64,000 nt of DNA from Bog-159 sp049511415 (GCA_049511415.1 JBEKYC010000034.1:37310-101309), one strand, 5' to 3'. Counted from the first letter of the stretch, positions 43,304 to 52,791 are shown. Numbers and translations: made by a program. Notes: a model not told the origin generated them from the letters alone.

Positions 43304-44281
43304 TCAGTAGTCCAGCGTCACTTGTTTAGCGGCGACTACTCCACCGTAGCTGCATTGCGGCGTCAGGCCCGTGGCCCATAGGTTGATCGACCACGCCGGA
43401 CTCGCGATCCGGTCGAAGTTATAGTCGAACAGCGCGAGGTCCGAGAACGCCAGCGCGCCGTTCGACGGATAATCGCTGCATTGGGAGACGCTATAAACCT
43501 CCAACGCCCCCGCAAACGCCCAATTGAATGTCTGCCCTTCACTCGGCGAATTGTTCAGGGTGGTGCTGTGCCCTGTCGTCACATCCTCGCTAATTACCCT
43601 CCACTTCGCACAGGAGAGCGTTCCCGCGCTGCAAAGGTCCCGCATCGTGCCTTTGATTTCGTCGCCCGCGTTCACTCGCACGGGCGTGCTCTCTACCGTG
43701 ATGCCGCTCGGGCAGCAGTTCCAACTCGCAATACCCCACGCGGAGCCGAAATCGGAATTCCATCCCAGCACCGGTTGAATAATGCTCACCACGTCGTTAA
43801 TGTCCTCCATGCCCGGAAACAAATAGACCGTCTGGCCATTGTTCGAGGTTGGCGCAGGCGGCACTGTCCAGGTCGCCACCAGCTCGCCGTACGACGTGCT
43901 CGTGGTAGTGCTTGCGGATTCGATCCAGCTATGGCCGATCGTCGGCGGCTCGCTTCCTTCCGGACCGGTGATGACCAGCTCTCCGCTCGCCGTGTAACGC
44001 GGTTGCTCGCAAACCGCCAGCGTCTCGAGCGTGCCATCCGCGTGCTGGATCACGCGCCCGCCAAGCACGGTATCTCCGTTCCCAAGCTGTCGCACGCACG
44101 ACGGATGGAAATAGCCGAACGGAGTGATCACATAACCCTCCGGCACGCCCGCCGGGCGATTCGGTCCGGCCGGCGCCTGGCCATAGGCCATACCCGATGC
44201 CAGCAACGCCAGGCAGCAGCTCAGAATGGCCCCCGTTTTCGCTCTCGCATAGATCGTTTTCTCTTGGCAGATTTGCCGCAT
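43304..44281 (-). CDS. Secreted hypothetical protein
   Basis: 325 residues. The signal peptide covers about residues 14-34 (ILSCCLALLASGMAYGQ). The mature part is beta-rich with many Trp, Ser and Thr (ATWTVPPAPTSNNGQTVYLF, NDVVSIIQPVLGWNS, WGIASWNCCPSG, CAKWRVISEDVTTG). This wording is like a group of secreted bacterial and fungal proteins with a lectin- or glucanase-like beta sandwich, but I cannot name an activity. GGAGG lies 7 bases before the ATG, which fixes the start. It stands alone and is divergent from the Nramp gene. Confidence 0.65.
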   Translation of the reverse strand: MRQICQEKTIYARAKTGAILSCCLALLASGMAYGQAPAGPNRPAGVPEGYVITPFGYFHPSCVRQLGNGDTVLGGRVIQHADGTLETLAVCEQPRYTASGELVITGPEGSEPPTIGHSWIESASTTTSTSYGELVATWTVPPAPTSNNGQTVYLFPGMEDINDVVSIIQPVLGWNSDFGSAWGIASWNCCPSGITVESTPVRVNAGDEIKGTMRDLCSAGTLSCAKWRVISEDVTTGHSTTLNNSPSEGQTFNWAFAGALEVYSVSQCSDYPSNGALAFSDLALFDYNFDRIASPAWSINLWATGLTPQCSYGGVVAAKQVTLDY

Positions 44282-44616
44282 AACTAAATCCTCCGTTGGC
44301 TTCCTCAGTGCTTGGATTCGGGGATTTCCGTTCGGTCCTCCCCGGTTCTCTGTAGCGTATCATGCGGTCTGCTGTTTGATGCCCGCTAACAATGGTGGAC
44401 CATGAGAAACTGCCGCCCGCCTCGCCACCAATCCACAGGTATGCCGATCCCACGCGCCTCCGAACCGACCGCGGACGAATTCAAAGCGAACCCAAACTTT
44501 TGCGGGTATCGTCCGGCACAAATGCGGGTATCCGCCCAAAATGGGTCTGCTTTTCCAAGGTGCCACCCCCCACCGCCAGCCCAAAACCGCCCAAAACCGC
44601 CCAATTGTGCACAAAT
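44282..44616. other. Intergenic region upstream of the Nramp gene
   Basis: No supported gene. Short frames on both strands lack ribosome-binding sites. Around 44580-44600 the sequence CCAAAACCGC occurs twice in tandem. The start-proximal end carries the promoter and palindrome listed separately. Confidence 0.5.
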
Positions 44617-44653
44617 TTGACATCTTCCTAACCGCTATGTTAACTGTAGTTAA
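44617..44653 (+). promoter_or_regulatory. Promoter with palindromic operator for the Nramp gene
   Basis: TTGACA (44617-44622) and TTAACT (44640-44645) are spaced by 17 bases, as in a sigma-70 promoter. The -10 hexamer forms the left arm of a perfect 14-base palindrome TTAACT-GT-AGTTAA (44640-44653), ending 15 bases before the start codon. A dyad over the -10 box suggests repression by a dimeric metalloregulator (MntR/DtxR- or Fur-like), fitting a metal transporter. The regulator's identity is inferred only. Confidence 0.55.
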
Positions 44654-44668
44654 GTTTCAGCCTTCACT

Positions 44669-46561
44669 ATGCTTAGTACCACGCGCGCCGACGCCAGATC
44701 CCTAGCCGACGTGCACTCCTCCGTCGGTACCGAGCATTACTCCATCTGGCGCCGCATGTTCGCCTTCGCCGGCCCCGCCTACCTCGTCAGCGTCGGCTAC
44801 ATGGACCCCGGCAACTGGGCCACCGACCTCGAAGGCGGCGCCCGCTTCGGCTACGCCCTCCTCTGGGTGCTCATCATGTCCAACCTGATGGCCATCCTCC
44901 TCCAAACCCTCAGCGCCCGCCTCGGCATCGTCTCCGGCCGCGACCTCGCCCAGGCCTGCCGCGAAACTTACCCCCGCCCCGTCACCCTGGCCCTTTGGGT
45001 CCTCTGCGAAATCGCCATCGCCGCCTGCGACCTCGCCGAAGTCCTCGGCGCCGCCATCGCCCTCAACCTCCTCTTCCACATCCCCCTGCTGATCGGTGTC
45101 CTCCTCACCGCCGCCGATACCCTCCTGCTGCTCTGGTTCCAGGGCCTCGGCATCCGCTTCATTGAAGCCTTCATCCTGGCCCTGATCGCCGTCATGGCCG
45201 CCTGCTTCTGCATCGAGATCGTTCTGGCTAAGCCCGCGGCCGCCGGAATTCTGGGGGGAATCGTCCCACGTGTCAATGCCCAGAGCCTCTACGTCGCCAT
45301 CGGCATGTTGGGCGCCACCGTGATGCCCCACAATCTCTACCTGCATTCGGCGCTGGTGCAGACCCGTCAGATCGGCCACAGCGAGGCCGGCCGGCGCCTC
45401 GCCTGCCGCTACAATCTCTGGGATTCCGCCATCGCCCTCAACGCCGCCATGCTGGTGAACGCCGCCATCCTGATCCTCTCCGCCGCCGTCTTCTTCCGCC
45501 GCGGCATCGTGGTCACTGAGATCCAGCAGGCCCACCTGCTGCTGGTGCCGCTGCTCGGCACGGCCGCGGCCGGCATCGTGTTCGCCATCGCCCTGCTCTG
45601 CTCCGGCCAATCGTCCACCCTCACCGGCACCCTCGCCGGCCAGATCGTGATGGAGGGCTTCCTCAACTTCCGCATGCGGCCCTGGCTGCGCCGCCTCATC
45701 ACCCGCACCATCGCCATCATTCCCGCCGCCATCACCATCTACGTCTCCGGCGATAAAGGCACCTACCAGTTGCTCATCCTCAGCCAGGTGATCCTCAGCA
45801 TGCAGTTGCCCTTCGCCGTCATCCCGCTGATTCACTTCACCAGCGACCGCCGCCGCATGGGCCCCTTCGCCAACCGGCTCTGGGTCAAGATCATCTCCTG
45901 GATCGCCGCCCTGCTCATCCTGGGACTCAACGTCTGGCTCCTGGTCGATGGCGCACGCCAATTGCTGGGATCATCCGCTAGCCGCCCGATTGTCTGGCTC
46001 CCTCTGGCCTTGTTGGGCGCAGCCGTAGCCGGCCTGCTCCTGTGGATCAGCTTCGATCCCATGATTACGCATTGGGTCCGCCACGGCTTCGGCCGCGCCT
46101 CGCTCACCATTCCCGATGCCGCCGCCGAGCCTACCGCATCCCTGGAATATCACCGCATCTTGGTTCCGCTCGATCATACCGTCCTCGACCAGAAAGCCAT
46201 CAGCCATGCCGCCGCCATGGCCAAGATGCACGGCGCAACCTTATATCTGCTGCATGTGGAGGAGGGCGTCACCAGCCGCGTCTACGGACAACTTTCTTCC
46301 ACCGCCGAAGTCGAAGCCGGCCAGTCGTATCTCGAAGGCGTAGCCGAATCCCTCCGCGCCCAGGGAATCGAGGTCGAAACCGCCATCCGGCACGCCCCCC
46401 ACCCCGGCCGCCAAATCGTCCGCTATGCCTCGGAAATAGAGCCCGATCTCATCATCATGGGCGCCCACGGCCATCGCCGTTTGAAAGATCTCATATTCGG
46501 TAATACAATTAATCCAGTGCGCCACGATCTTCGAGTGCCCCTCCTGATCGTCCGGAAATAG
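44669..46561 (+). CDS. Nramp divalent-metal transporter fused to a UspA domain
   Basis: 630 residues. The Nramp part (about residues 25-465, eleven helices) takes up Mn or Fe with protons. The metal site is shown by DPGN (46-49) in helix 1 and MPH (219-221) in helix 6. A linker leads to a universal stress protein domain (about residues 487-630) with ATP-binding pattern GAHGHRRLKDLIFGNT, close to G-2x-G-9x-G-S/T but with Asn in place of the usual Ser/Thr before Thr. The Usp part would lie in the cytoplasm and may sense ATP or stress to tune transport. The fusion is in a single frame without a break. A palindrome overlaps its promoter. Confidence 0.93.
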   Translation: MLSTTRADARSLADVHSSVGTEHYSIWRRMFAFAGPAYLVSVGYMDPGNWATDLEGGARFGYALLWVLIMSNLMAILLQTLSARLGIVSGRDLAQACRETYPRPVTLALWVLCEIAIAACDLAEVLGAAIALNLLFHIPLLIGVLLTAADTLLLLWFQGLGIRFIEAFILALIAVMAACFCIEIVLAKPAAAGILGGIVPRVNAQSLYVAIGMLGATVMPHNLYLHSALVQTRQIGHSEAGRRLACRYNLWDSAIALNAAMLVNAAILILSAAVFFRRGIVVTEIQQAHLLLVPLLGTAAAGIVFAIALLCSGQSSTLTGTLAGQIVMEGFLNFRMRPWLRRLITRTIAIIPAAITIYVSGDKGTYQLLILSQVILSMQLPFAVIPLIHFTSDRRRMGPFANRLWVKIISWIAALLILGLNVWLLVDGARQLLGSSASRPIVWLPLALLGAAVAGLLLWISFDPMITHWVRHGFGRASLTIPDAAAEPTASLEYHRILVPLDHTVLDQKAISHAAAMAKMHGATLYLLHVEEGVTSRVYGQLSSTAEVEAGQSYLEGVAESLRAQGIEVETAIRHAPHPGRQIVRYASEIEPDLIIMGAHGHRRLKDLIFGNTINPVRHDLRVPLLIVRK

Positions 46562-46654
46562 GTGTGACAAAGCGCCACCAGGGAGTGTCCAAGCAACCCA
46601 GAGGACCTGCCTTAATATAAACTAAGTGCTTTAATATCAGCGGATTGACCTGGT

Positions 46655-47209
46655 ATGCGACCTGCTCCAAAGCACATCGTGCCGAAACCCATACGTTTTG
46701 CGCTGTGCCTTTGCCTGGGCCTCGCGCCCGTTTGGGGCGCCACTCTGGAGCAGCTCTCGCTCAACGACCTCATCGCCCGTTCCACCCTGATCGTCCAGGC
46801 TAAAGTCACCGGCTCTACCGCCTCTTACACCGGTTCCACCATTTATACGCACTACAAAGTCAGCGTCCTCCAGCAATGGAAAGGCGCTTCCCAAACCACC
46901 CTCGACGTGCAGATCCCCGGCGGAGCCGCCAACGGGATGCGCCAGATCGTTCCCGGCGCGCCCCAGTTCACCACCGGCCAGCAGTACGTCCTCTTCCTGT
47001 GGACTTCCCGCACCGGCGTCATCTCCACCCTCGGATTTACCGAGGGCGTCTTCAATCTCACTGGCGCACCCGGAGCATTCGTCGCCACGCAGATGCCCAC
47101 CACGGAAACAGTCATCTCGCTCCGTACCGGCCAGCCCGTCAACGATCCGCCCATCGGTATGCCGCTCGCGCAACTGGTTGCGGCCATCACTGGCGGAGGG
47201 GGGAACTGA
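46655..47209 (+). CDS. Secreted hypothetical protein paired with a metalloprotease
   Basis: 184 residues. The signal peptide is about residues 1-28 (IRFALCLCLGLAPVWGA). The mature part starts LEQLSLNDLIARSTLIVQAK and continues with YTHYKVSVLQQWKG and GQQYVLFLW, a beta-rich pattern seen in secreted acidobacterial and deltaproteobacterial proteins of unknown role. It ends 2 bases before the metalloprotease ATG, so the two are one operon. It could be a partner, inhibitor or chaperone of the protease; that is inference. An A/T-rich stretch around 46612-46640 may hold the promoter. Confidence 0.7.
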   Translation: MRPAPKHIVPKPIRFALCLCLGLAPVWGATLEQLSLNDLIARSTLIVQAKVTGSTASYTGSTIYTHYKVSVLQQWKGASQTTLDVQIPGGAANGMRQIVPGAPQFTTGQQYVLFLWTSRTGVISTLGFTEGVFNLTGAPGAFVATQMPTTETVISLRTGQPVNDPPIGMPLAQLVAAITGGGGN

Positions 47210-47211
47210 CC

Positions 47212-49800
47212 ATGACCCGCCTCCAGACGCTGCTTCTTTCCGCGAGCATCCTGGCCATCGCCGTAACTCCGTCAGCGGCCTATTATCATTACGCCCACTT
47301 CCTGAATTCGTCGTCTCCCTATTCGGTCATCTACGAACGATTCGATCTCACCCAGCTCCCCGACAGCACCGTCACTTTCTTTGTCTCCGATAGCGGACCG
47401 ACCACCTACACTCCCAACGACAGTTTTCCCTCGCTGCTGGCGCAGATCCGCAACGCCACCCAGGTGTGGAATTCGGTCTCCACCTCCAGCCTGCGCGTCG
47501 CTTTCGGCGGACTGCAAGTCGCCAACACGCCGCAGAGCGTGCCCACCGGCGAAATCGTCTTCGATGAGTTCAACGGCGTGCTGGCCTACGCCACTTTTCA
47601 GGTTCCCCAGACCGTTCCGGCCGGCAGCGCCTTCTGGCCCATCCAGACATCTTCGATTCATCTGAACGTGAACTTCGCGCAGCCGCCGACCTCCGATTCG
47701 AGCGACGAGTTTACCGGTCCGAGTTACTCGGAGACATTCTTCACCACCCTGGTCCACGAAATTGGCCACGCCATCGGACTGCAACATACCTATACAGCAT
47801 CGGCCATGTCCACCGCCGTCTCCCGCGCCACCAATCACGCGCGCCCGCTCGATGACGACGATATCGCCAGTGTCTCGCTGCTCTATCCCGCCGCCGGATT
47901 CCCCGCGGGTTATGGCGCCATCACCGGCCAGGTAATCATGAACGGCAACCCGGTCAATCTGGCCTCGGTGGTCGCCATCCAACCCAATGGCTCGGCCGTC
48001 AGCAGCCTGACTCTGCCCGACGGCACTTACGAAATCGACGGCCTGCAGCCCGGCACTTATTGGGTATATGTCCACCCCGTGCCGCCCACTGCCAACATCG
48101 CCGGTCCCTGGGACGTCAACGGCAATGTGATCAACGCCAGCGCGCCGTTCGTCAGTACTTTCTCTCCCGGCCCCAACACCTGGGACCCCAGTCAGTTCGC
48201 GGCCGTCGCCATCGCTCAGGGTGGTTCCGCCAATATCAATTTCTCGGTTTTGCCGCGCACGGGTTTTGAAGTCTACGATGTCACGTCTTATTCTTATTCC
48301 TCTGCCGGCACTTACAACCAGCCGGCTTATTTGAATGCCGGCACACCGGTCCAAACCGTCGAGGCACAAGGACAAGGCATCTTATCCGGCAATAACACAG
48401 CCGTGCAAACCGCCACGGCTCTGGGCGGCGCTCCGGGGGGCGGCTATCTGCCGGACTATTCGCAGGCGGTCTATGCGGATGAAAACCTCCTGCTGTTGGC
48501 CATGTACTTCAACTATCAGAGCACGCCGGGCCTCGGCCCCGAGCACCTGCTGTTCACTATGCCGGATGACATCTTCGTGCTGCCGCAGGCCATCCAGATG
48601 GTGCCGAATCCGCCGCCGTCGATTGCCGGTGTAACTCCCAACGGCGATGGCTCGGTTACGGTGAGCGGCACTAATTTCAATATTGGCAGTCAGGTATATT
48701 TCGATAGCTTGCCCGGAACAATTACTAACTACACGGCGGCGGCCAGCGGTCAATCCGCCACTATTACCGCGGTGCCGCCGCCCGGGGCGAGTTCCCAGAC
48801 CGCCACTCTCACCGTCTTCAACTCCGACGGACAGAACTCCATGTTTGTCCAGTCGCAGAGTCCCAATACGTTCACCTATCCTCCTTCTACCCCGCCGGCA
48901 GCCGCCATCTCGATGTCGGCCTTGCCGCAGGGCGTCACGGCCATGGTCCGGGTCACCAGCGGCAACATGCAGTTCATGGATGGCCTGACCACTCTCGGTT
49001 TTGGCTCGGGCGATGTGACTGTCCGGCATCTGTGGGTGCGGAACTCCGGCGAGATGTGGGCCAACGTGACGGTGTCTCCCAATGCATTCGAGCGCGCCAC
49101 CGTCGCCAGCGTGATCTCCGGATTCCAGGTCTACGAACAGGGCGTGGGTTTCCAGGTCATGCCCGCCAATCCCAGCGTGCCCATCGTCAATCTGCCCGTT
49201 TCGAACTGGTTTCCGCAATACAACAGCGTCTTCCCCGGCGCGTATATCTCCATCACCGGTCAGAATCTGGCGCCCGCTACTGGCACGACACCGCCCACGA
49301 TCACCCTGACCTGCCCGGCCTGCCCGCCGCAGCCTGTGCAGGTCATTTTCTCCTCTCCCACCCAGGTCGTCTTCGTGGTCCCCGCCCGCCTGGCCTCCGG
49401 CGTGTCCATGCCCACCGGGCCGTCCGTGCTAACTCTCTTCAACGGGACCATCAGTGCATATCCGTTGGTCCTGCAGGTAGACCCGCCGCCGCCCGTGATC
49501 CTGAGCGCGGTTCCCTTTACGGGAACTACTCTGGCGCCCGGCGTCTATGTCACGTTGACGGTTAGCGGCATGGATCCGGCCGTAGTCGCGAATCCCAGCC
49601 GCGTGACGGTAACTGAAGGCGGCGTGAACATTCCGGCCTTCACCATCACGACTGCCAACGATGGCTCCCAGAATCTGCTGATCCAGCTCGCCCTCACCCA
49701 CTCGATCGCCGGCCCGCAAGTAACTGCTATAACTGTCTCGCAGGATGGCGACCTGAGCGCCCCGGCCTATATTACTCTTTCGGCGCCGGCGGGCTCATAG
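47212..49800 (+). CDS. Secreted matrixin-like zinc metalloprotease, multidomain
   Basis: 862 residues. A signal peptide (about 1-23) precedes a metzincin protease domain to about residue 225. The zinc site is HEIGHAIGLQH with H182, E183, H186 and H192, and a possible Met-turn follows at M199. Next come a carboxypeptidase-regulatory-like beta domain (about 240-290; ITGQVIMNGNPVNLASVVAI), an IPT/TIG-like domain (about 465-560; VTVSGTNFNIGSQVYF) and TIGR03437-like Ig segments (NSVFPGAYISITGQNLAPAT). GGAGGGGGG lies just before the ATG. The long in-frame extension upstream is antisense-like and ignored. It probably degrades extracellular protein. Confidence 0.85.
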   Translation: MTRLQTLLLSASILAIAVTPSAAYYHYAHFLNSSSPYSVIYERFDLTQLPDSTVTFFVSDSGPTTYTPNDSFPSLLAQIRNATQVWNSVSTSSLRVAFGGLQVANTPQSVPTGEIVFDEFNGVLAYATFQVPQTVPAGSAFWPIQTSSIHLNVNFAQPPTSDSSDEFTGPSYSETFFTTLVHEIGHAIGLQHTYTASAMSTAVSRATNHARPLDDDDIASVSLLYPAAGFPAGYGAITGQVIMNGNPVNLASVVAIQPNGSAVSSLTLPDGTYEIDGLQPGTYWVYVHPVPPTANIAGPWDVNGNVINASAPFVSTFSPGPNTWDPSQFAAVAIAQGGSANINFSVLPRTGFEVYDVTSYSYSSAGTYNQPAYLNAGTPVQTVEAQGQGILSGNNTAVQTATALGGAPGGGYLPDYSQAVYADENLLLLAMYFNYQSTPGLGPEHLLFTMPDDIFVLPQAIQMVPNPPPSIAGVTPNGDGSVTVSGTNFNIGSQVYFDSLPGTITNYTAAASGQSATITAVPPPGASSQTATLTVFNSDGQNSMFVQSQSPNTFTYPPSTPPAAAISMSALPQGVTAMVRVTSGNMQFMDGLTTLGFGSGDVTVRHLWVRNSGEMWANVTVSPNAFERATVASVISGFQVYEQGVGFQVMPANPSVPIVNLPVSNWFPQYNSVFPGAYISITGQNLAPATGTTPPTITLTCPACPPQPVQVIFSSPTQVVFVVPARLASGVSMPTGPSVLTLFNGTISAYPLVLQVDPPPPVILSAVPFTGTTLAPGVYVTLTVSGMDPAVVANPSRVTVTEGGVNIPAFTITTANDGSQNLLIQLALTHSIAGPQVTAITVSQDGDLSAPAYITLSAPAGS

Positions 49801-49860
49801 TTTCTGTCCCTCCGGGGAATGTCACTTAGGTTGTCGTGGGGCAGCCAGTCTTGGCCGCAG

Positions 49861-49876
49861 CCGCCTCTTGAGGCGG
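49861..49876. repeat. Short perfect hairpin
   Basis: CCGCCTC-TT-GAGGCGG, a 7-bp stem with a 2-base loop, 60 bases after the metalloprotease stop. No T run follows, so it is not a classic terminator; it may be a small dispersed palindrome. Confidence 0.5.
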
Positions 49877-50020
49877 AACCGCTTGGAAACGTCAATCTGG
49901 CTGGTCGATTCATCCGGGCCGCTCCATTCGAGAGCAAGCCACTCGCCGCACGGGATCTCCGGGCACAACACGGCCCCGTTGCACTCGCGCGTTCCGACTC
50001 TCTTAAATGCCCAACCGAGC

Positions 50021-50049
50021 TTGACATGAGTCCAACCGCAACGTATAAT
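50021..50049 (+). promoter_or_regulatory. Perfect sigma-70 consensus promoter
   Basis: TTGACA and TATAAT match the consensus at all 12 positions with a 17-base spacer. Such a perfect site is unusual in this high-GC window. It points to the TIGR03437-like gene whose ATG lies about 340 bases further on, or to a small RNA in between. Confidence 0.7.
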
Positions 50050-50390
50050 TCGTTCTTATTCTAGGCTCAGAAAGGCCAGGTCGGTATCCGGTGGAACTCT
50101 CGAAGGGCTCCGGAGCGGGGAATGAAGATCAGCCATGAGCTCATCACGACGTATTTCGACCGCGTCGCCCAGCCAATTCTTCTGTGCACAAAGACAGGAA
50201 GCCCCGCGAACTTGTGATCCGCATAGAATTCGATCCAGATTCGAAAATCACTACATGCTCGGCTTACAGGACTTCATCAGGTGGTTAGGCGACGCGGAAG
50301 CTCGTTATCCCTTCCAAGCTGGCTCGGAGCTGCGCGAAGTCGGAAAGCCGGGGAGAATATCAAAAGCGAAGGCAGGATTATATAGAGCTT

Positions 50391-51260
50391 ATGCGACGAA
50401 CACTAATACTCGCGACGTTCATGGTAGCAGGCTCCTTGCACGCTACCCAACCTACAGTCGCAGCCATTCAGGATGCGACTGGCTTTAAAGGATTGCCGGT
50501 AGGAACTGGTAAGCTGGCTTCGATATATGGCACTAACCTCGCCAATGTCACCGAAGACACAACTGGCAACCCGTACCCAAATATTGTGAGCGGAACTAGC
50601 GTGCAGTTCGGGACAAGCTCGGGGTGGGAGTATGCCCCGCTCGTATACCTATCCCCTACCCAACTGAACGTGCAGATTCCTTGGACCCTGGATCTCACTG
50701 GACAGGTTATAGTTACATCCCCGTATGGCACGGCTGACTTCAGTGGTCCTGGAGCATCATATGAGGGTTGGAACTATACGGCGTCCCCGTCATACTACCT
50801 GAACAATGGGACGCCTATAATCACACTCCAGAACGGCACACTGTACACCGGTCAGGCATTAGCCTCGGGGAGCTATGTCAGCTTGTGGATAAACGGCGGA
50901 GGGCAAACTTCTCCTGATCAAACCACTGGATACGTTGACAGCGGTCTCGCATGGTTTCAGGCCGGCGACTTCGATTATTACGTATACTACTCATCCTCCG
51001 AGAACGCGATCATTGGAGGCACCGCTCCGTATTGCGCGAGTGGTCCGAACATCGTATACGATTGCGCTACGGGGAGCGCTGTCATTAGGTACGCGGGGGA
51101 AAGCCCCGGCTATCTTGTGCTGGGGCAAATCAACCTGGAGTTGCCGACCGTTACTCAGTCGGGTACGATGTATTTCGCGATAGCACTTGTGGCGCCTACA
51201 GAGTATTGCTACGATAACTCATCGCCCGGGTACGTATTCTCTATCAATATGGAACCGTAA
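50391..51260 (+). CDS. Secreted TIGR03437-like protein in an AT-richer patch
   Basis: 289 residues. A short signal peptide (about residues 1-18, LILATFMVAGSLHA) precedes the domain: KLASIYGTNLANVT, APLVYLSPTQLNVQIPW and YLVLGQINLELPTV match the TIGR03437 pattern, with Tyr, Ser and Gly in excess. Four Cys sit in pairs (YCASG, DCATG). The gene uses many A/T-ending codons (ata, act, tat) unlike its neighbours, which suggests more recent arrival or less codon selection. A perfect promoter lies 340 bases upstream. Function unknown. Confidence 0.7.
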   Translation: MRRTLILATFMVAGSLHATQPTVAAIQDATGFKGLPVGTGKLASIYGTNLANVTEDTTGNPYPNIVSGTSVQFGTSSGWEYAPLVYLSPTQLNVQIPWTLDLTGQVIVTSPYGTADFSGPGASYEGWNYTASPSYYLNNGTPIITLQNGTLYTGQALASGSYVSLWINGGGQTSPDQTTGYVDSGLAWFQAGDFDYYVYYSSSENAIIGGTAPYCASGPNIVYDCATGSAVIRYAGESPGYLVLGQINLELPTVTQSGTMYFAIALVAPTEYCYDNSSPGYVFSINMEP

Positions 51261-51471
51261 GGTTCAACTAGTCGTCTCCGAGCAGCAGCGAGCTTTCTCG
51301 AAGGGCGATCTGGACGCGGCAATAGCGGATCACGGGGAGGTCTGTGCTTCCGGCGGAAGGACTTGGCGTGCGCGGCGGAATGGTTGGGCAGGGCGAGCCC
51401 GGAACGCGATCGAGTAGCCGCGGCTTCCGTGCTTCATAGTCGTCACCGGTCCGCATGTTACCTTATACGAC

Positions 51472-52791
51472 TTGTCCGCCCCCCACCTGCGCCGCCAGCT
51501 CGGCTTCTTCGACGCCACCATGATCGTGATGGGCGGCATCGTCGGCTCCGGCATCTTCATCAATCCTTACGTCGTGGCCGAGCGCGTGCACACCCCGCTG
51601 CTGATCCTGGGCGTCTGGCTGGCGGGCGGCGCATTGGCCATGGCCGGCGCCTTCATCTGGGCCGAACTGGCCACGCGCCTGCCGGATTCCGGCGGCCAGT
51701 ATCTGTACCTGCGCGAGGCCTGGCATCCAGCGGTGGCCTTTGTCTATGGATGGGTGCTGCTGCTGGTCACCCAGACCGGCGGCATGGCGGCCGTGGCCGT
51801 GACCTTCGCCCGCTACTTTCGCGAGATCACCGGACTCCAGACCGGCGACGGTCCCATCGCCGCCGCCGCGCTGTTGGGCCTGACCGCCATCAACTGCCTG
51901 GGCGTGCGCGCCGGCAGCAACGTGCAGAGCGCCATGATGCTCATGAAGTCGGCGGCCATCGCGGTGCTCGTCGTTGCCGGTTTGATTTGGGGAGGCAACA
52001 AGCTGCATCCCCTGCCGTTGCTCGACCAACCCGTCTCCTTCGGCCTGCTGCGCGCCATCGGCGCAGCCATGATCCCGGTGGCCTTCGCCTACGGCGGCTG
52101 GCAAACCTCCACGTTCGTGGCCGGCGAGATGCGCAATCCGCGCCGCGATCTCTCGCGCGGCCTCATCGCCGGCGTCATAGGCGTGATCGTGCTCTATCTC
52201 TCCGTGAGTTTCGTTTGCCTGCGCGTGCTGGGACCCGCGGGCTTGGCTGCATCGCACACGCCGGCCTCGGCCGTGATGCAGGCCGCGCTCGGCGATCGCG
52301 GAGCCACCTTCCTGGCGGTCGGCATCGCCATCTCCACGCTGGGCTTTCTCAGCCAAGGCATCCTGACCGCGCCGCGGGTCTACTACGCCATGGCGCGCGA
52401 CGGCCTGTTCTTCGCGCGCGTGGGATGGCTCTCGCCGCGCACCGCCGCGCCCGTGGTGGCCATCCTGCTGCAAGGCGTCTTCGCCACCGTGATCGCGCTT
52501 TCCGGACGCTACGAGCAGATCTTGAACTACGTCATCTCGGTGGACTTCATCTCGTTCGCCGTCACCGCCGCCGCCCTGTTTGTCTTGCGGCGGCGCGGCG
52601 GCGGCGAGGGCATTTATCTCACGCCCGGACATCCTTACACCACCGCCGCCTTCGTGCTGGCCTGCATCGCCATCGTGGCCAGCACCATCGCCGCTTATCC
52701 CGCCAACAGCGCCATTGGCCTGCTGATCCTGCTCGCAGGCATTCCCGTATATTGGTACTGGAGCCGGCGGCCGAAGCCAAGTAAACCATGA
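51472..52791 (+). CDS. APC-family amino-acid permease
   Basis: 439 residues, about twelve transmembrane helices. The helix 1 motif ATMIVMGGIVGSGIFINP is that of the APC superfamily (LAT/SLC7-like), and helix 6 has IPVAFAYGGWQTSTFVAGE. It probably exchanges or imports an amino acid. The start is TTG at 51472; an ATG 17 bases upstream is in another frame, and no ribosome-binding site is evident, so the start is tentative. The aminotransferase gene overlaps the end by 4 bases, implying that the transported amino acid is transaminated by it. Confidence 0.9.
   Translation: MSAPHLRRQLGFFDATMIVMGGIVGSGIFINPYVVAERVHTPLLILGVWLAGGALAMAGAFIWAELATRLPDSGGQYLYLREAWHPAVAFVYGWVLLLVTQTGGMAAVAVTFARYFREITGLQTGDGPIAAAALLGLTAINCLGVRAGSNVQSAMMLMKSAAIAVLVVAGLIWGGNKLHPLPLLDQPVSFGLLRAIGAAMIPVAFAYGGWQTSTFVAGEMRNPRRDLSRGLIAGVIGVIVLYLSVSFVCLRVLGPAGLAASHTPASAVMQAALGDRGATFLAVGIAISTLGFLSQGILTAPRVYYAMARDGLFFARVGWLSPRTAAPVVAILLQGVFATVIALSGRYEQILNYVISVDFISFAVTAAALFVLRRRGGGEGIYLTPGHPYTTAAFVLACIAIVASTIAAYPANSAIGLLILLAGIPVYWYWSRRPKPSKP

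Larger units (their letters stand above)
49801..50390. other. AT-richer intergenic region, possible decayed gene or RNA
   Basis: No intact gene. A short frame from 50121 (MKISHELITTYFDRVAQPIL) stops after 31 codons. Another frame continues with RELVIRIEFDPDSKITTC and soon stops. This may be the rest of a gene lost by frameshift. A consensus promoter at 50021-50049 points into this stretch, so a leader or small RNA of up to about 340 bases is also possible. Confidence 0.4.

Noticed and set aside
44360..44623. 87-codon minus-strand frame in the Nramp upstream region
   Set aside because: No ribosome-binding site, Trp/Arg-rich composition, and it covers the better-supported promoter.
44702..45961. 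419-codon minus-strand frame, very acidic and Gly-rich
   Set aside because: Antisense of the Nramp gene; the acidic composition follows from the complementary codons of hydrophobic residues.
51363..52784. 473-codon Arg-rich frame over the amino-acid permease
   Set aside because: Shadow in another frame; the permease frame has the APC motifs and helices.
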